From: Lentzea alba
GTDB lineage: Bacteria; Actinomycetota; Actinomycetes; Mycobacteriales; Pseudonocardiaceae
NCBI RefSeq assembly: GCF_011067745.1
Contig: NZ_JAAMPJ010000009.1
Span: forward strand, 62,001-126,000
Direction: 5' to 3'
Length of the DNA: 64,000 bases
The position numbers were made by a program, and so were the translations under genes. The stretch's first letter is position 1, and each line of letters begins with the position of its first letter. Positions 51,514-61,900 of this stretch are shown one piece after another. The notes beneath the pieces were generated by a model that had not been told where the DNA came from, made no database searches, and saw only the letters and a program-made list of their open reading frames with translations.

Positions 51514-52611
51514 GTGGGCAGTTCTGCTGGCATTGACCGTCGCTCGTTGCTGCAACTGGGAGCCGGCGGCCTGGTCGTGGCCGCCGGTGTCGGCGGCGCT
51601 GCCGATCCTGCCGCCATGGCTCAGGGAGGCGGACGGATCAAGGAGTACTGGATCCAGGTCGACTCGTTCCACTGGAACGTCGTGCCCAACGGCAAGGACA
51701 ACATGATGGGCATGACGTTCACCCCCGAGCAGACGAGCTACCACGCGCTCGGCTACCGGGCGTACACGCCGGGGTGGAAGAAACCGTTGCCCGGCAACGA
51801 CGACATCGGACCCAACACCGGAGTTCCCGGCCCGATCATCCGCGGCCAGGTCGGCGACACCATCAAGATCCACTTCCGGAACAACGACACCAAGTGGAAG
51901 TTCCCGTACAGCATGCACCCGCACGGTGTCGAGTACGGCAACGACTCCGACGGCGCCTGGTTGGCGGACGACCCCGACCGGCCGGGCACCGCGATTCCGC
52001 CCGGCGGTGAGTACACCTACACCTGGAGGTGCGTGCCGAGCTCGGTCGGCACCTGGGTGTACCACGACCACTCCAAACCGATGCCGAACCTGTCGCTGCC
52101 ACCGGACGGCGGGCACGGCGAGCACGGCGCGCACTCGTCGAGCGAGCACCGGGCGACCATGCAGGCAGCCGCCGAGAAGATGCCGGTCATGGAACTCGCC
52201 GTGATGATGGGACTTTACGGATTCGTCGTCGTCACCGACGCGAAGACCAAGCCGGTCGACCGCGAGTTCTTCCTGTTCCTGTCCGAGTTCTGGACGACGC
52301 TCATGCCGGTCAAGACGAACATGATGGGCTTCAACGGCTACGCGTTCGTGGACAACACCCCGACGCTCACCGCGCGCGTCGGGCAGCGGGTGCGGTGGCA
52401 CATAGGCACTCTCGGCCTGCTGCCCCACGTGTTCCACGTGCACGGGCACCGTTGGCACGACGGAAAGAGGTACGTCGACTCGGAGGCGATCGAGGCGTCG
52501 GAGACGCTCGTGCTGGAATGGGTCGAGGACAATCCCGGCAAGTGGCTCTACCACTGCCACTACGCCGACCACATGGCCATGGGGATGGCCGGGCGGTACG
52601 TCGTCTCCTAG
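51514..52611 (+). CDS. Tat-secreted multicopper oxidase, two-domain type
   Basis: 365 aa from GTG 51514 behind GGGGGAA. The N-terminus IDRRSLLQLGAGGLVVAAG is a Tat signal with twin Arg; mature enzyme begins near residue 36. All four copper motifs are present: MHPHGVEYG, WVYHDHSKP, HVFHVHGHRWHDG and LYHCHYADHMAMGMAG. The length fits small two-domain laccases, which act as trimers. It would oxidise phenols or amines outside the cell, for example hydroquinone to quinone. It stands directly before the NRPS genes. Confidence 0.87.
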   Translation: MGSSAGIDRRSLLQLGAGGLVVAAGVGGAADPAAMAQGGGRIKEYWIQVDSFHWNVVPNGKDNMMGMTFTPEQTSYHALGYRAYTPGWKKPLPGNDDIGPNTGVPGPIIRGQVGDTIKIHFRNNDTKWKFPYSMHPHGVEYGNDSDGAWLADDPDRPGTAIPPGGEYTYTWRCVPSSVGTWVYHDHSKPMPNLSLPPDGGHGEHGAHSSSEHRATMQAAAEKMPVMELAVMMGLYGFVVVTDAKTKPVDREFFLFLSEFWTTLMPVKTNMMGFNGYAFVDNTPTLTARVGQRVRWHIGTLGLLPHVFHVHGHRWHDGKRYVDSEAIEASETLVLEWVEDNPGKWLYHCHYADHMAMGMAGRYVVS

Positions 52612-52657
52612 TGGCCCGAAAGCAGCTCGCTTTCCTTTCTCTGTCAGAGGTTCGCTC

Positions 52658-52678
52658 GATCCGGAAAGAACTTCTTTC
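52658..52678. promoter_or_regulatory. Operator candidate before the NRPS operon
   Basis: gatccggaaaga (52658-52669) is the exact reverse complement of a 12-mer in the palindrome at 46858-46879. It overlaps a second palindrome, GAAAGAA-C-TTCTTTC (52664-52678), which covers the expected -35 position of the NRPS promoter, a fitting place for a repressor. Confidence 0.55.
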
Positions 52679-52696
52679 GAGTGAACGGGCCGTTCC

Positions 52697-52702
52697 TAGA
52701 CT
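52697..52702 (+). promoter_or_regulatory. -10 element of a probably leaderless NRPS transcript
   Basis: TAGACT ends 6 bases before the ATG at 52709 and no Shine-Dalgarno sequence is present, so transcription would start at or next to the first codon. The -35 region is weak, as expected if activation or repression occurs at the adjacent palindrome. Confidence 0.45.
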
Positions 52703-52708
52703 CGATTC

Positions 52709-55700
52709 ATGTCATTGCTGAGCTCCGGCGGGCAGCACGCGCTCTGCACACTCCACGAACTCGATCCGGACAATCCCGGATCGGTGCTCGAAGTGGTGCT
52801 GCGGCTGTCCGCCGGTATCGACGCCGACGCCGTGTCCCGCGCGTTGACCGAGCTGGTCCTCCGGCACGACGCGCTGCGCACGCGGTTCGCGCGGGCGGAG
52901 AACGGCTGGCACCGGATCGTCGACCGGTTGCCGGACGACCGCTGGCTCACCGTGACCGGCGAGTTCGATCCCGTGCGCAGGCCACGACCCGTGCTGTCGA
53001 TCGACACCGGACCGCTCTTCACCGCGACGGTGGTGCGCGGCCGGCACACCGACGTGTTCGTCCGGGTGCACCACGCCGTCGCCGATCTCTGGTCGGTCGG
53101 CCTGCTGGTCGGCGAGTTCGCCGCACTGCTGAACGGGAACACGCTCGATCCGCCGGCCACGCCCGCTCCCGCCGCCGATCCCGCGCGGCTCGACCGGGCG
53201 TGGCAGTTCTGGTCCCGGCTGCTCGCCACCGAGTGCGAACCACTCCGGTTGCCCTCCGCGAGCGGGATTCCGCCGCGCACCGGCAGGACCCGATCGAGCC
53301 ACCACGCCACCTTCGACCTCGGTCCACATCGGACGGAGGCGCTGGACGCGCTCGCCAGACGGTGCGGCGTGAGCCGGTACTCGGTGCTGCTGGTGGCGCA
53401 GGCGATCGTGCTCGGCCGGTTCTCCGGAAGTGTCCGGGTGCCGGTCGCCGTTCCGCTGCACGGCCGGACTTCCGGTACCTACCGCGCCGTCGGCTACCAC
53501 GTGTCGACCGTGGCGTTGCCGGTCGACCTGGGAGGCACCGTGCAGGAGGCCGTCGCGGAGACCGCGCGACGGTTGCGCGGTGCGCTCGCGCATCAGGCCG
53601 CCGGCTACCCGGAACTGGTGGCGAGGGGCGGTTCCGCGGTTCCGGTGCCGTCCGCCGCGCTGGTGCTCCAGCAGGACACTCCCGGTGCTCCCAAAGGACT
53701 TGCCGCCGCGTTGCTCGGCCACGGCACGGCTCGGATCGGTGCTGTCGGTGTGACGGCCACGGTCGCGCCGCCGTCGATCGGCCCGTTCGGACTCGCCACC
53801 CTGTTGGTGGCACACGGCAACACGCTCACCGGCCGGGTCGAGGCCGACCTGGCGGCGCACCCGGCGTGGCTCGCCGACCGGTTCGCGGACGCGTTCGCCG
53901 CCGCGGTCGACGCGATGACCGCCGACCCCTCCGCCGCGGTGGCGGAGCTGACGCTGACCGGTCCGGCCGGCCCGCGGTTCGGCGTCTCCCCTTTGCCGCC
54001 CAACACTTCCGGCGCTCTGCACGAACTCGTCCTGCGCGCGGCCGCACGTCATCCCGGCCGGATCGCGGTGCGGTCCCAGGACGGAAACCTCGGTTACGCC
54101 GAACTCGCCGCCAGGTCGGCCGCGGTGGCGGTGCGGTTGAAGGCCGCGGGAGTGCGGCCGGGTGACAGGGTCGCCGTGCTGCTGCCCCGCCGGCGCGACC
54201 TGATCGCCGTGCTGCTGGGCATCCTGCGGTACGGCTCCGCGTACGTCCCGCTCGACCCGTCCAGCCCACCGGCCAGGCTCGCCGAGATCGTGATGGACGC
54301 AGGCTGCGCGGCGGTCGCGGTGACCGGGCAGACCGCGGGTCAGCTGCGCGGCACCGGCATTCCCGCCCTCGTCGTGGACGAGCTGGGCGAGGCGGAGCAC
54401 GAGGTTCCGCCCACCGGCCGGGACCAGGCGGCGTACGTCCTGTTCACCTCGGGGTCGACCGGGCGGCCCAAGGGCGTGGTGATCCCCCACGGTGCTGCCG
54501 CGAACCTCGTGCACTGGGCCGGCGAGGAGTTCACCGCGCCCGAGCTCGCCCGCGTGCTGGCGGTCACCCCGATCACGTTCGACCTGTCGATCTTCGAGAT
54601 CTTCGTGCCGCTCGCCCATGGCGGCAGTGTGCGGTTGCTCGACGGCGTGCTCGACCTGGTCGACATCACCGACGAGCCCACGTTGCTGAACACCGTGCCG
54701 TCCGCGGTGGCGAGCCTGCTGGACAACGACGCCCTGCCGCGGAGCCTGCGCGTCGTGAACATGGCGGGCGAGCCGTTGCCCGCCGAGCTCGTGCGCACCG
54801 TGAAGCAACGGCTGCCGCACGCCCGCGTGCTCAACCTGTACGGCCCCAGCGAGACCACGACGTACTCGGCGTTCGCGGAGCTGGACGAGACCACCACCGA
54901 TCCGGTCCCGATCGGCCGCCCGGTCGGCGGGACGAGCCTGCACGTCGTCGACGGCGACCTGCGCCCGGTCCCGGTCGGCGCGATCGGTGAGCTGCTGATC
55001 GGCGGTGCCGGGGTGGCGACCGGGTACGCGGGCAGGTCAGGGCTCACCGGCGCGCGGTTCCTCGCCGCGGCCGGCGGGCAGCGGGTCTACCGGACCGGCG
55101 ACCTGGTCCGGTGGCGCCCGGACGGGCAGCTCGACTTCCTCGGCCGCAGTGACCACCAGGTCAAGGTGCGCGGGTTCCGCATCGAGCTCGGTGACGTCGA
55201 GCACGCGCTGCGCCGGGTGACCGACCTGCGTGACGTCGTGGTCGACGCGGCCGGCGAGACCCAGGACCGCAGACTGGTCGCGCACCTCGTGCCCGCCGGT
55301 CCGGTCGAGGGTGCGCAGGCGGACTGGCTGCAGGGCGTGCGGCACCGGTTGATGGCCGAACTGCCCGGATACATGGTGCCCGCGGAGTTCGCCGTGCACA
55401 CCGAGCTGCCGCGCAACCGGCACGGCAAGGTCGACCGGCACGCCCTGCGGGTGGCACCGACCACCACACTCGCACGCGGCGAGCGGGTCGGTCCCCGCAC
55501 CCCGACCGAACGCAGGGTGGCGCGACTGTGGACCGTCCTGCTCGGTGAGTCCGAGGTCGGTGTCACCGACGACTTCCTGGAGCTGGGCGGCCATTCGCTG
55601 ATGCTGGCGAGGCTCGCGGGACTGCTGGCCGACGAGTTCGCGGTGCGCGTCGTGCTGGCCGAGCTGTGGGAGAGCAGAACCGTGGCCGCGCAGGCGGAAC

Positions 55701-55783
55701 TCGTCGAGCGACTGGCTGAGCTCCCCGCCGTCGCCGCCGGTCCGCGCCGCGTCGACCGCGCGCGCTTCACCGCAGAGCCCTGA
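52709..55783 (+). CDS. NRPS module 1, C-A-T, predicted Ala (saframycin-type)
   Basis: 1024 aa. C domain residues 1-425 with RVHHAVADLWS (HHxxxD kept, following Gly replaced by Leu); A domain about 430-915 with LFTSGSTGRPKGVV and RHGKVDRHAL; T domain with LELGGHSLMLARL near 957-968. Hand-read code DLFNNALTYK matches the Ala module reported for saframycin/safracin synthetases, as I recall it. Starting with a C domain suggests that it joins a fatty acid to the first amino acid (lipoinitiation), but no acyl-ligase domain is fused here. The product would be an acyl-Ala intermediate passed to module 2. It starts the three-gene NRPS operon. Confidence 0.92.
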   Translation: MSLLSSGGQHALCTLHELDPDNPGSVLEVVLRLSAGIDADAVSRALTELVLRHDALRTRFARAENGWHRIVDRLPDDRWLTVTGEFDPVRRPRPVLSIDTGPLFTATVVRGRHTDVFVRVHHAVADLWSVGLLVGEFAALLNGNTLDPPATPAPAADPARLDRAWQFWSRLLATECEPLRLPSASGIPPRTGRTRSSHHATFDLGPHRTEALDALARRCGVSRYSVLLVAQAIVLGRFSGSVRVPVAVPLHGRTSGTYRAVGYHVSTVALPVDLGGTVQEAVAETARRLRGALAHQAAGYPELVARGGSAVPVPSAALVLQQDTPGAPKGLAAALLGHGTARIGAVGVTATVAPPSIGPFGLATLLVAHGNTLTGRVEADLAAHPAWLADRFADAFAAAVDAMTADPSAAVAELTLTGPAGPRFGVSPLPPNTSGALHELVLRAAARHPGRIAVRSQDGNLGYAELAARSAAVAVRLKAAGVRPGDRVAVLLPRRRDLIAVLLGILRYGSAYVPLDPSSPPARLAEIVMDAGCAAVAVTGQTAGQLRGTGIPALVVDELGEAEHEVPPTGRDQAAYVLFTSGSTGRPKGVVIPHGAAANLVHWAGEEFTAPELARVLAVTPITFDLSIFEIFVPLAHGGSVRLLDGVLDLVDITDEPTLLNTVPSAVASLLDNDALPRSLRVVNMAGEPLPAELVRTVKQRLPHARVLNLYGPSETTTYSAFAELDETTTDPVPIGRPVGGTSLHVVDGDLRPVPVGAIGELLIGGAGVATGYAGRSGLTGARFLAAAGGQRVYRTGDLVRWRPDGQLDFLGRSDHQVKVRGFRIELGDVEHALRRVTDLRDVVVDAAGETQDRRLVAHLVPAGPVEGAQADWLQGVRHRLMAELPGYMVPAEFAVHTELPRNRHGKVDRHALRVAPTTTLARGERVGPRTPTERRVARLWTVLLGESEVGVTDDFLELGGHSLMLARLAGLLADEFAVRVVLAELWESRTVAAQAELVERLAELPAVAAGPRRVDRARFTAEP

Positions 55784-55819
55784 TACGAGCCCTGATTCGA
55801 GCAACGAGGAGCATCGCCG

Positions 55820-58800
55820 ATGCTGCGGTTCCCCGCTTCCCCCGGCCAGGAACGACTGTGGTTCCTCGGCCAGATCGCCCCGGCGTCCACCGCCGCCTAC
55901 ACCCTCGCACTGCGGATCGAGCTCGACGGGGTGCTCAACGTCGTGGCGCTGCAGTCCGCGCTCAACGCGGTCGTCACGCGGCACGAGGTGCTGCGGACCG
56001 GCCTGCACGGCGCGGACGACGGTGTGGTGCAACAGGTCTCGCCCGGCCTGACCGTGGCACTGCGGCTGATCGACGTCAGCCGCGAGGCGCGGCCGCTGCT
56101 CGAAGCCGACCGCGTCAGCGCGCAGGAGGTGCGGCGTGGCTGGGACCTGACGCAGCCGCCGCTGATGCGCGCGGTGCTCGTCAGGACCGCGCAGGAGCAG
56201 CACGTGCTGGTCATGAGCGTGCACCACGCAGTGTGCGACGGGCTGTCGTTGCTGCTGTTGCTGGAGGAGATCTTCGACGGCTACCAGCGGATCACCGACG
56301 GGCGCCAGCTCCGGCGTGACCCTGACGAGCTCCAGTTCGCGGACTACGTGCTGTGGCAACGAGATCAGGACCGCACGGAGCTGCGGGCGCAGTGGGCACA
56401 ACGCCTGCGCGGGGCCCCGATGGTGCTCGAACTGCCGACCGACGCCCGCCGCCCGCCCCGCCAGTCGTTCACGGGCGCACGGCACGACGTCGTGATCGAC
56501 GCCGACCTGGCCGACCGGGTGCGGGTGTACGCGGCCCGCCACGGCGTGTCGGCCTCCTCCGTGGTGCTCACAGCCTTTCTGGTGGTGCTCAACAGGTGCA
56601 GCGGCGCCGACGACCTGCTCGTCGGCCTGCCCGTCGCGAACCGCGACCAGCCGGAACTCGCCGGCGTCATCGGGTACCTGGCGAACCTCTGCGTGTTCCG
56701 CGGCGACCTGCGCCAGCCGGCGACGCTCGGTGAGCTGGTCGGCCGCGTACACGCGGACCTGGTGGAGACGGTGAAGCACAGCGGCCTTCCGCTCGGCGAG
56801 CTGATGGACGCCGTCGCACCACCGCGTCTGGTCGACCGCAATCCGCTGTTCCAGGTCATGTTCGGCTTCCAGCAGGACGTGCGGCGCTCGCTGCGCCTGC
56901 CGGGTCTCGACGTGCGGATGCGGGAGCTGCACAACGGCACCGCGAAGGTCGACCTCTCGCTGTTCCTGTTCGAGGAACGGGCCGGCGCGATCACCGGTTT
57001 CCTGGAGTACTCGACGCCGGCGTTCGAGGCGGCGGGTGCCCGGCAGATCGCCACCATGCTCGTCCAGGTGCTGCGGTTCACCCTCGACGCGCCGGGCCTC
57101 GACGTCAGCACGTTCGAGCTCTCGTCCAGCGGCCTGCTGCCGCTGCCCGGTGACGGCGGTCCGGCGCCTGCCGATCAGCACCCGGTGGCGACGCGGATCA
57201 AGCACCTCGCCGCCCGGACGCCTGATGCTCCCGCGGTGCTCGACGACACCGGAACCGCGCTGGACTACGCGACGCTCGACGCCCGTGCCACCGCCGCGGC
57301 CGCACTGTTGCAACGCAACGGTGTCCAGCCGGGCGACCACGTGGTGGTGCTGCTGGAGCGGACGGTGGCCGCGGTGGTCGCCGCGCTCGCGTGCTGGCAG
57401 GCCGGAGCGGTGTTCGTGCCGCTCGACCCGTCCGGTCCCGCCGAGCGCCACGCGGATGTCGTCGACCGCGTCCGACCGGCGCTCACGATCGGTGTCGACC
57501 TCTCCGCCGCCGAGTTGCTGGCGGCCGAACCCGCCTCTCCGGTGACGGTGCTGCGCGGTGCGGACTCCGTGGCGTACCTGATGTTCACGTCCGGTTCGAC
57601 CGGAAGGCCCAAGGGCGTCGGCGTCACCCACCGCAACCTCGCGGTGTTCCTGTCCGCGTTGACCGACCTCGTCGGCCTGCGGCCAGGAGACCGGTTGCTG
57701 GCGCTGACGACGTTCGCGTTCGACATCTCCCTGCTGGAGCTCTTCGGCCCGTTGGCCGTCGGCGCGACCACCGTGATCGCGGGCGAGGAGGTGCAGCGCG
57801 ACCCCCTGGTGCTCGCGGCCCGGCTGGACGACTCGATCACGATCGCCCAGGCGACACCGGTGACCTGGCGCCTCGCGCTGGACGCGGGCTGGCGGCCGCG
57901 CAGGTCGTTGCGCGTGCTGTGCGGCGGCGAGGCGATGCCGTCCGATCTCGCCGATGTGCTGTCCACGGAGGACAACCGGGTCTGGAACCTGTACGGCCCC
58001 ACGGAGACCACGATCTGGTCGTGCGCCGCCGAGGTCACGGCCGGGCGGCCGGTGACGATCGGACGGCCGATCGCGGGCACCAGCGTCGCCGTGCTGGACC
58101 GCAACCTCGTGCCCGTTCCTGTCGGCACCGTGGGCGAACTGGTCATCGGCGGCGCCGGTGTCTCCACCGGCTACCTCGGCGACGCGGCCACCACCGCGCG
58201 GCGGTTCCTGCCCGATCCGGACCGGCCCGGCGAGCGCATGTACCGCACCGGCGACGTCGTGCGGTGGCGGACGGACGGCTCGCTGGAGTACATCGGCCGC
58301 TGCGACGAGCAGGTGAAGGTCCGCGGGCACCGCATCGAGCTGGGCGAGGTCGAGTCGGTGCTGCGCCGTGCGGAGGGAGTGCGCGACGCCGCCGCCGTCG
58401 TGCTGGGCGACGGCCCGACCGCACGCATCGCGGCCTACCTGGTCGCCGAATCCACAGTGGACGGATCGTGGGCGGGTGCCGTGCGCCGGCTGGCGAGCGC
58501 GTCGCTGCCCGCCGGTGCCGTGCCCGCCGAGTACCACGTGGTCGACGAGATTCCGCTGACCCCCAACAGGAAGGTCGACCGGCGCGCGCTGGCCCTGGTG
58601 AACAGCTCGCTGGCAGAGCCCGGCGACCACGTGCCGCCGCGCACCGCGGTCGAACGGGAGATCGCCGAGATCTGCGCCAAGCTCCTCGGCCGCGCCGATG
58701 TCGGCGTCACCGACAACATCTTCCTCATCGGCGGTCACTCGCTGCTGGTGGCCCAGCTGGTGCTGCGCGTCGAGCAGGAGCTCGGCGTGCGCGTGCCGAT

Positions 58801-58939
58801 CGTGGAGATCTTCGTGGAACCGACGGTCGCCCGGATCGCCGCGACCGTGGCGCAGCTGCGGGGAGATCGTTCGCAGGCCGGTCTCGTGGACGACGAGCCG
58901 GGCTGGCAGTTCGAGGCGATCGACGTGACGCAGTCCTGA
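55820..58939 (+). CDS. NRPS module 2, C-A-T, predicted Gly (saframycin-type)
   Basis: 1039 aa, 36 bases after module 1. C domain 1-430 with canonical VHHAVCDGLSL; A domain about 460-920 with FTSGSTGRPKGVG, TPTTW-like VTWRLALDAGW and NRKVDRRAL; T domain IFLIGGHSLLVAQL near 968. Hand-read code DILQLGLIWK is the known Gly signature. It would form acyl-Ala-Gly, the cryptic leader dipeptide of saframycin-type alkaloids, and hand it to module 3. Confidence 0.92.
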   Translation: MLRFPASPGQERLWFLGQIAPASTAAYTLALRIELDGVLNVVALQSALNAVVTRHEVLRTGLHGADDGVVQQVSPGLTVALRLIDVSREARPLLEADRVSAQEVRRGWDLTQPPLMRAVLVRTAQEQHVLVMSVHHAVCDGLSLLLLLEEIFDGYQRITDGRQLRRDPDELQFADYVLWQRDQDRTELRAQWAQRLRGAPMVLELPTDARRPPRQSFTGARHDVVIDADLADRVRVYAARHGVSASSVVLTAFLVVLNRCSGADDLLVGLPVANRDQPELAGVIGYLANLCVFRGDLRQPATLGELVGRVHADLVETVKHSGLPLGELMDAVAPPRLVDRNPLFQVMFGFQQDVRRSLRLPGLDVRMRELHNGTAKVDLSLFLFEERAGAITGFLEYSTPAFEAAGARQIATMLVQVLRFTLDAPGLDVSTFELSSSGLLPLPGDGGPAPADQHPVATRIKHLAARTPDAPAVLDDTGTALDYATLDARATAAAALLQRNGVQPGDHVVVLLERTVAAVVAALACWQAGAVFVPLDPSGPAERHADVVDRVRPALTIGVDLSAAELLAAEPASPVTVLRGADSVAYLMFTSGSTGRPKGVGVTHRNLAVFLSALTDLVGLRPGDRLLALTTFAFDISLLELFGPLAVGATTVIAGEEVQRDPLVLAARLDDSITIAQATPVTWRLALDAGWRPRRSLRVLCGGEAMPSDLADVLSTEDNRVWNLYGPTETTIWSCAAEVTAGRPVTIGRPIAGTSVAVLDRNLVPVPVGTVGELVIGGAGVSTGYLGDAATTARRFLPDPDRPGERMYRTGDVVRWRTDGSLEYIGRCDEQVKVRGHRIELGEVESVLRRAEGVRDAAAVVLGDGPTARIAAYLVAESTVDGSWAGAVRRLASASLPAGAVPAEYHVVDEIPLTPNRKVDRRALALVNSSLAEPGDHVPPRTAVEREIAEICAKLLGRADVGVTDNIFLIGGHSLLVAQLVLRVEQELGVRVPIVEIFVEPTVARIAATVAQLRGDRSQAGLVDDEPGWQFEAIDVTQS

Positions 58940-58973
58940 CCTCCCCCACCCGCTCCCGACACCGAGGAGAAGC

Positions 58974-61900
58974 ATGTCCGTCGCAGACGCCCCGACCTCG
59001 TTCCGCCGCCTGCTCCTCGCCGCCATGAACCAGCACGGCGCACTGCGGGCCGTGCCGCTGTCGGCGGCCCAGCGCAGGACGTGGATGCTGACCCGGATGT
59101 CCGGTTCCTACCGGCCGATCGTGGTCGGGCGCTACCGGGTGTCCGCCGCGGTGGCGCCGACCGACGTCCAGCTCCGGCTCGGCGCGCTGACCGCGGAGCA
59201 CGAGTCGTTGCGCAGCGTTTTCGTCGAGCTGGGCGGCAAACCGGCGTGCCTGGTGCTGCCGTTGACGGACGTGCACGTGCGGGTGCTCGACGCTCCCGGC
59301 GATGCCGAGGTACGCGCGCTGGCCACCGCACCGTTCGCCACCCGGACCGGTCCGCTCGTGCGGGCGATCCTGATCCGGTTGCCGGACGGGCACACGGATC
59401 TGGTGTTGTCCGGCCACCGGCTGGTCGTGGACGCCACCGCGCTCGACCTGATCGCCACCGCGCTGCTCTGCGGGCCGCAGACACCCGCAGCCAACGGGAC
59501 GCGGGCGCTCGCGATCGAGCAGGACCCCGATGCCGGGATGCAGCGGAAAGCACTGCGGCTGGGCGGACTGCTGGGCAGGCCGGCGGCGACCGAGGTGCGC
59601 GGGTACTGGCCGCGGCCACCGGTGCGCGGGCATCAGACCGAGTCCGTTCGGCTGTCGTGGCCCACCGCCGCGTTCGAGGAACTGACCGAGGCAGAGGCGC
59701 GTGCCCGGATCACCGCCGCGTGGCTCGCGTTGCTGCACCGCAGGCACGGCGGTGGCGCGGCCGCCGCGGGTGTGCATCTGGCGCGCAGGGACGACCGGCG
59801 GTCGATCGGGCCGTTGGACGACATGCGGGTGGTGCGGTGCGACATCGGGGACGCGACGACGTCCGGCGACCTGAGGGCCGCCGCGACGGGCGTGCTCGAC
59901 GGTGACAGCGTGCCGTTCGCGCACCTGCTGGAGGTGTGCCCACCGCAGCGGGACGTCAGCCGCACGCCGTACGTGCAGACGTCGCTGCGGGTGCTGGACG
60001 CTCGCCTGCCACTGGCCAGGACCGCGGGGAGCCGGGTGTGCCGGGTGCCCAGCGAGGTTCCCGTCACCGAGCACGACCTCGAGCTCGTGGTGTTCCTGAC
60101 CGGCGACGGTCTGCAGGTGCAGGCGGACTACGACAGCGACGTCCTCGACGGCGAGACCGTGCTGGATCTGGTGCGGTGTTTGCAGACGCTCGTCGAGGCC
60201 GACGACGACACCCCCGTCGGGCTGATCGACCTGGGCGGCGACGCCACCAGCGGAACCGGGGTGCGCACCGGCGTGCCGGAAGGATCACTGCCGGGAGCGA
60301 TCCAGTCCGTTGTGGACACTTCACCGGACTCCGTCGCGCTGCGAGCGGGCCGGGTGGAGCTGACGTACGAGCAGCTGTGGCGGCGAGCGGGCCTCGTCGC
60401 GGGCGCCCTGCTGCGCCACGGTGTCCGGCCGGGCGATCGGGTGGCCGTGTGGTTGCCCCGCGGCCCGGAGGCCGTCGTGGCGCTGCTCGGCACGTGGCGA
60501 GCGGGTGCGGTGTACGTGCCGCTCGACGTGCACCACCCGGCAGAACGAATCCGGTGGCAACTCGAGGACTGCGGCGCGACCGTCGTCATCGCGGAACCGC
60601 ACCGGCGCGCCGAGGTCACCACGACCGTGCTCGCGCTGGCCGACGTGGACCAGTCCGACGCCGAGGCCGAGCTGCCGGCACCGGCCGGAGACCACCCCGC
60701 CTACCTGATCTACACCTCCGGCAGCACCGGACGCCCGAAGGGAGTCGTGGTCCGCCACGGCAGCGTGCTCAACAACGTGGCCTGGCGTCAGCGCCGCTGG
60801 CCGCTCGCGCCGGCCGACCGCGTGCTGCACAACCACCCGTTCAGCTTCGACCCGTCGATCTGGGCGGTGTGCTGGTCACTGGTGAGCGGGGCGTGCATCG
60901 TGCTCGCGGGCAGCCACGAGCTGGACGATCCCGCCGCACTGCTGAAGTGCCTGTCCGGCAACGGGGTCACCGTCGTGGGCGGAGTGCCGTCGCTGCTGAC
61001 GGCGCTCGTGCAGCACCCGCTCGCGGAGGTGTGCACCAAGGTCCGCCTGGTGCTCAGCGGCGGCGAGGCGCTCACCGACGCGCTGGTGAACCTGGTGCAC
61101 GAGACCTGGTCCGCGACCGTGGTGAACCTGTACGGCCCGACCGAGGCGACGATCGACTCGCTGGGGTACGAGCTGCCGGCCCGGATCGGCGCGCGGGACA
61201 CGCGGCCCGCACCGATCGGGCACCCGGTCGACAACACGGAGGTCCGGGTCGTCGACGCCGAGCTGCGGCCGCTGCCCGTCGGGGTACCCGGCGAGATCGT
61301 CGTCTCCGGCGCCGGGCTCGCCATCGGGTACCACGACCGGCCGGGCCTCACCGCGACGAGGTTCCTGCCCGACCCGTTCGGCACCGCGGGTTCCCGGCTC
61401 TACCGCACGGGAGACCTGGGCCGGTGGCTACCCGGCGGTGCCGTCCAGTTCCTCGGCCGTGCCGACCACCAGGTCAAGATTCGGGGCCACCGGGTGGAAC
61501 TGGCCGAGGTCGAGTCGGTGCTGCGCGGATGCGCCGGGGTCGACGAGGCCGTGGTGCTCGCGCTGGACGCCTCCACCGAGGCCGCCCGGCTGGTGGCGGT
61601 CGTCGTGCCGGAACACCGAGCTCCGGACGAGCTGCGCGCGGAACTCTCGCGGAAACTGCCCGACTACCTCGTGCCGGATCGCGTCCAGCCGTTGCGCGAG
61701 CTGCCGTTGACCGGCAACGGCAAGATCGACCGGACAGCGCTGGAGGACCTGTTCGCCACCGCGGAGGCCGTCGACGAGGTGCGCACCGAACCGATCTCCG
61801 AACTGGAGCGGTCGGTCGCGGAGGCGTTCGCCCAGGTGCTGAAGCGCGCCCGCGTCGGCGTGCACGAGGACTTCTTCGTGCTCGGTGGCACCTCGATCAT

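Noticed and set aside
55037..59026. A minus-strand open frame of about 1300 codons opposite NRPS modules 1-3
   Set aside because: Same effect: it is a shadow of the A, C and T domains read on the plus strand, with no motif of its own.
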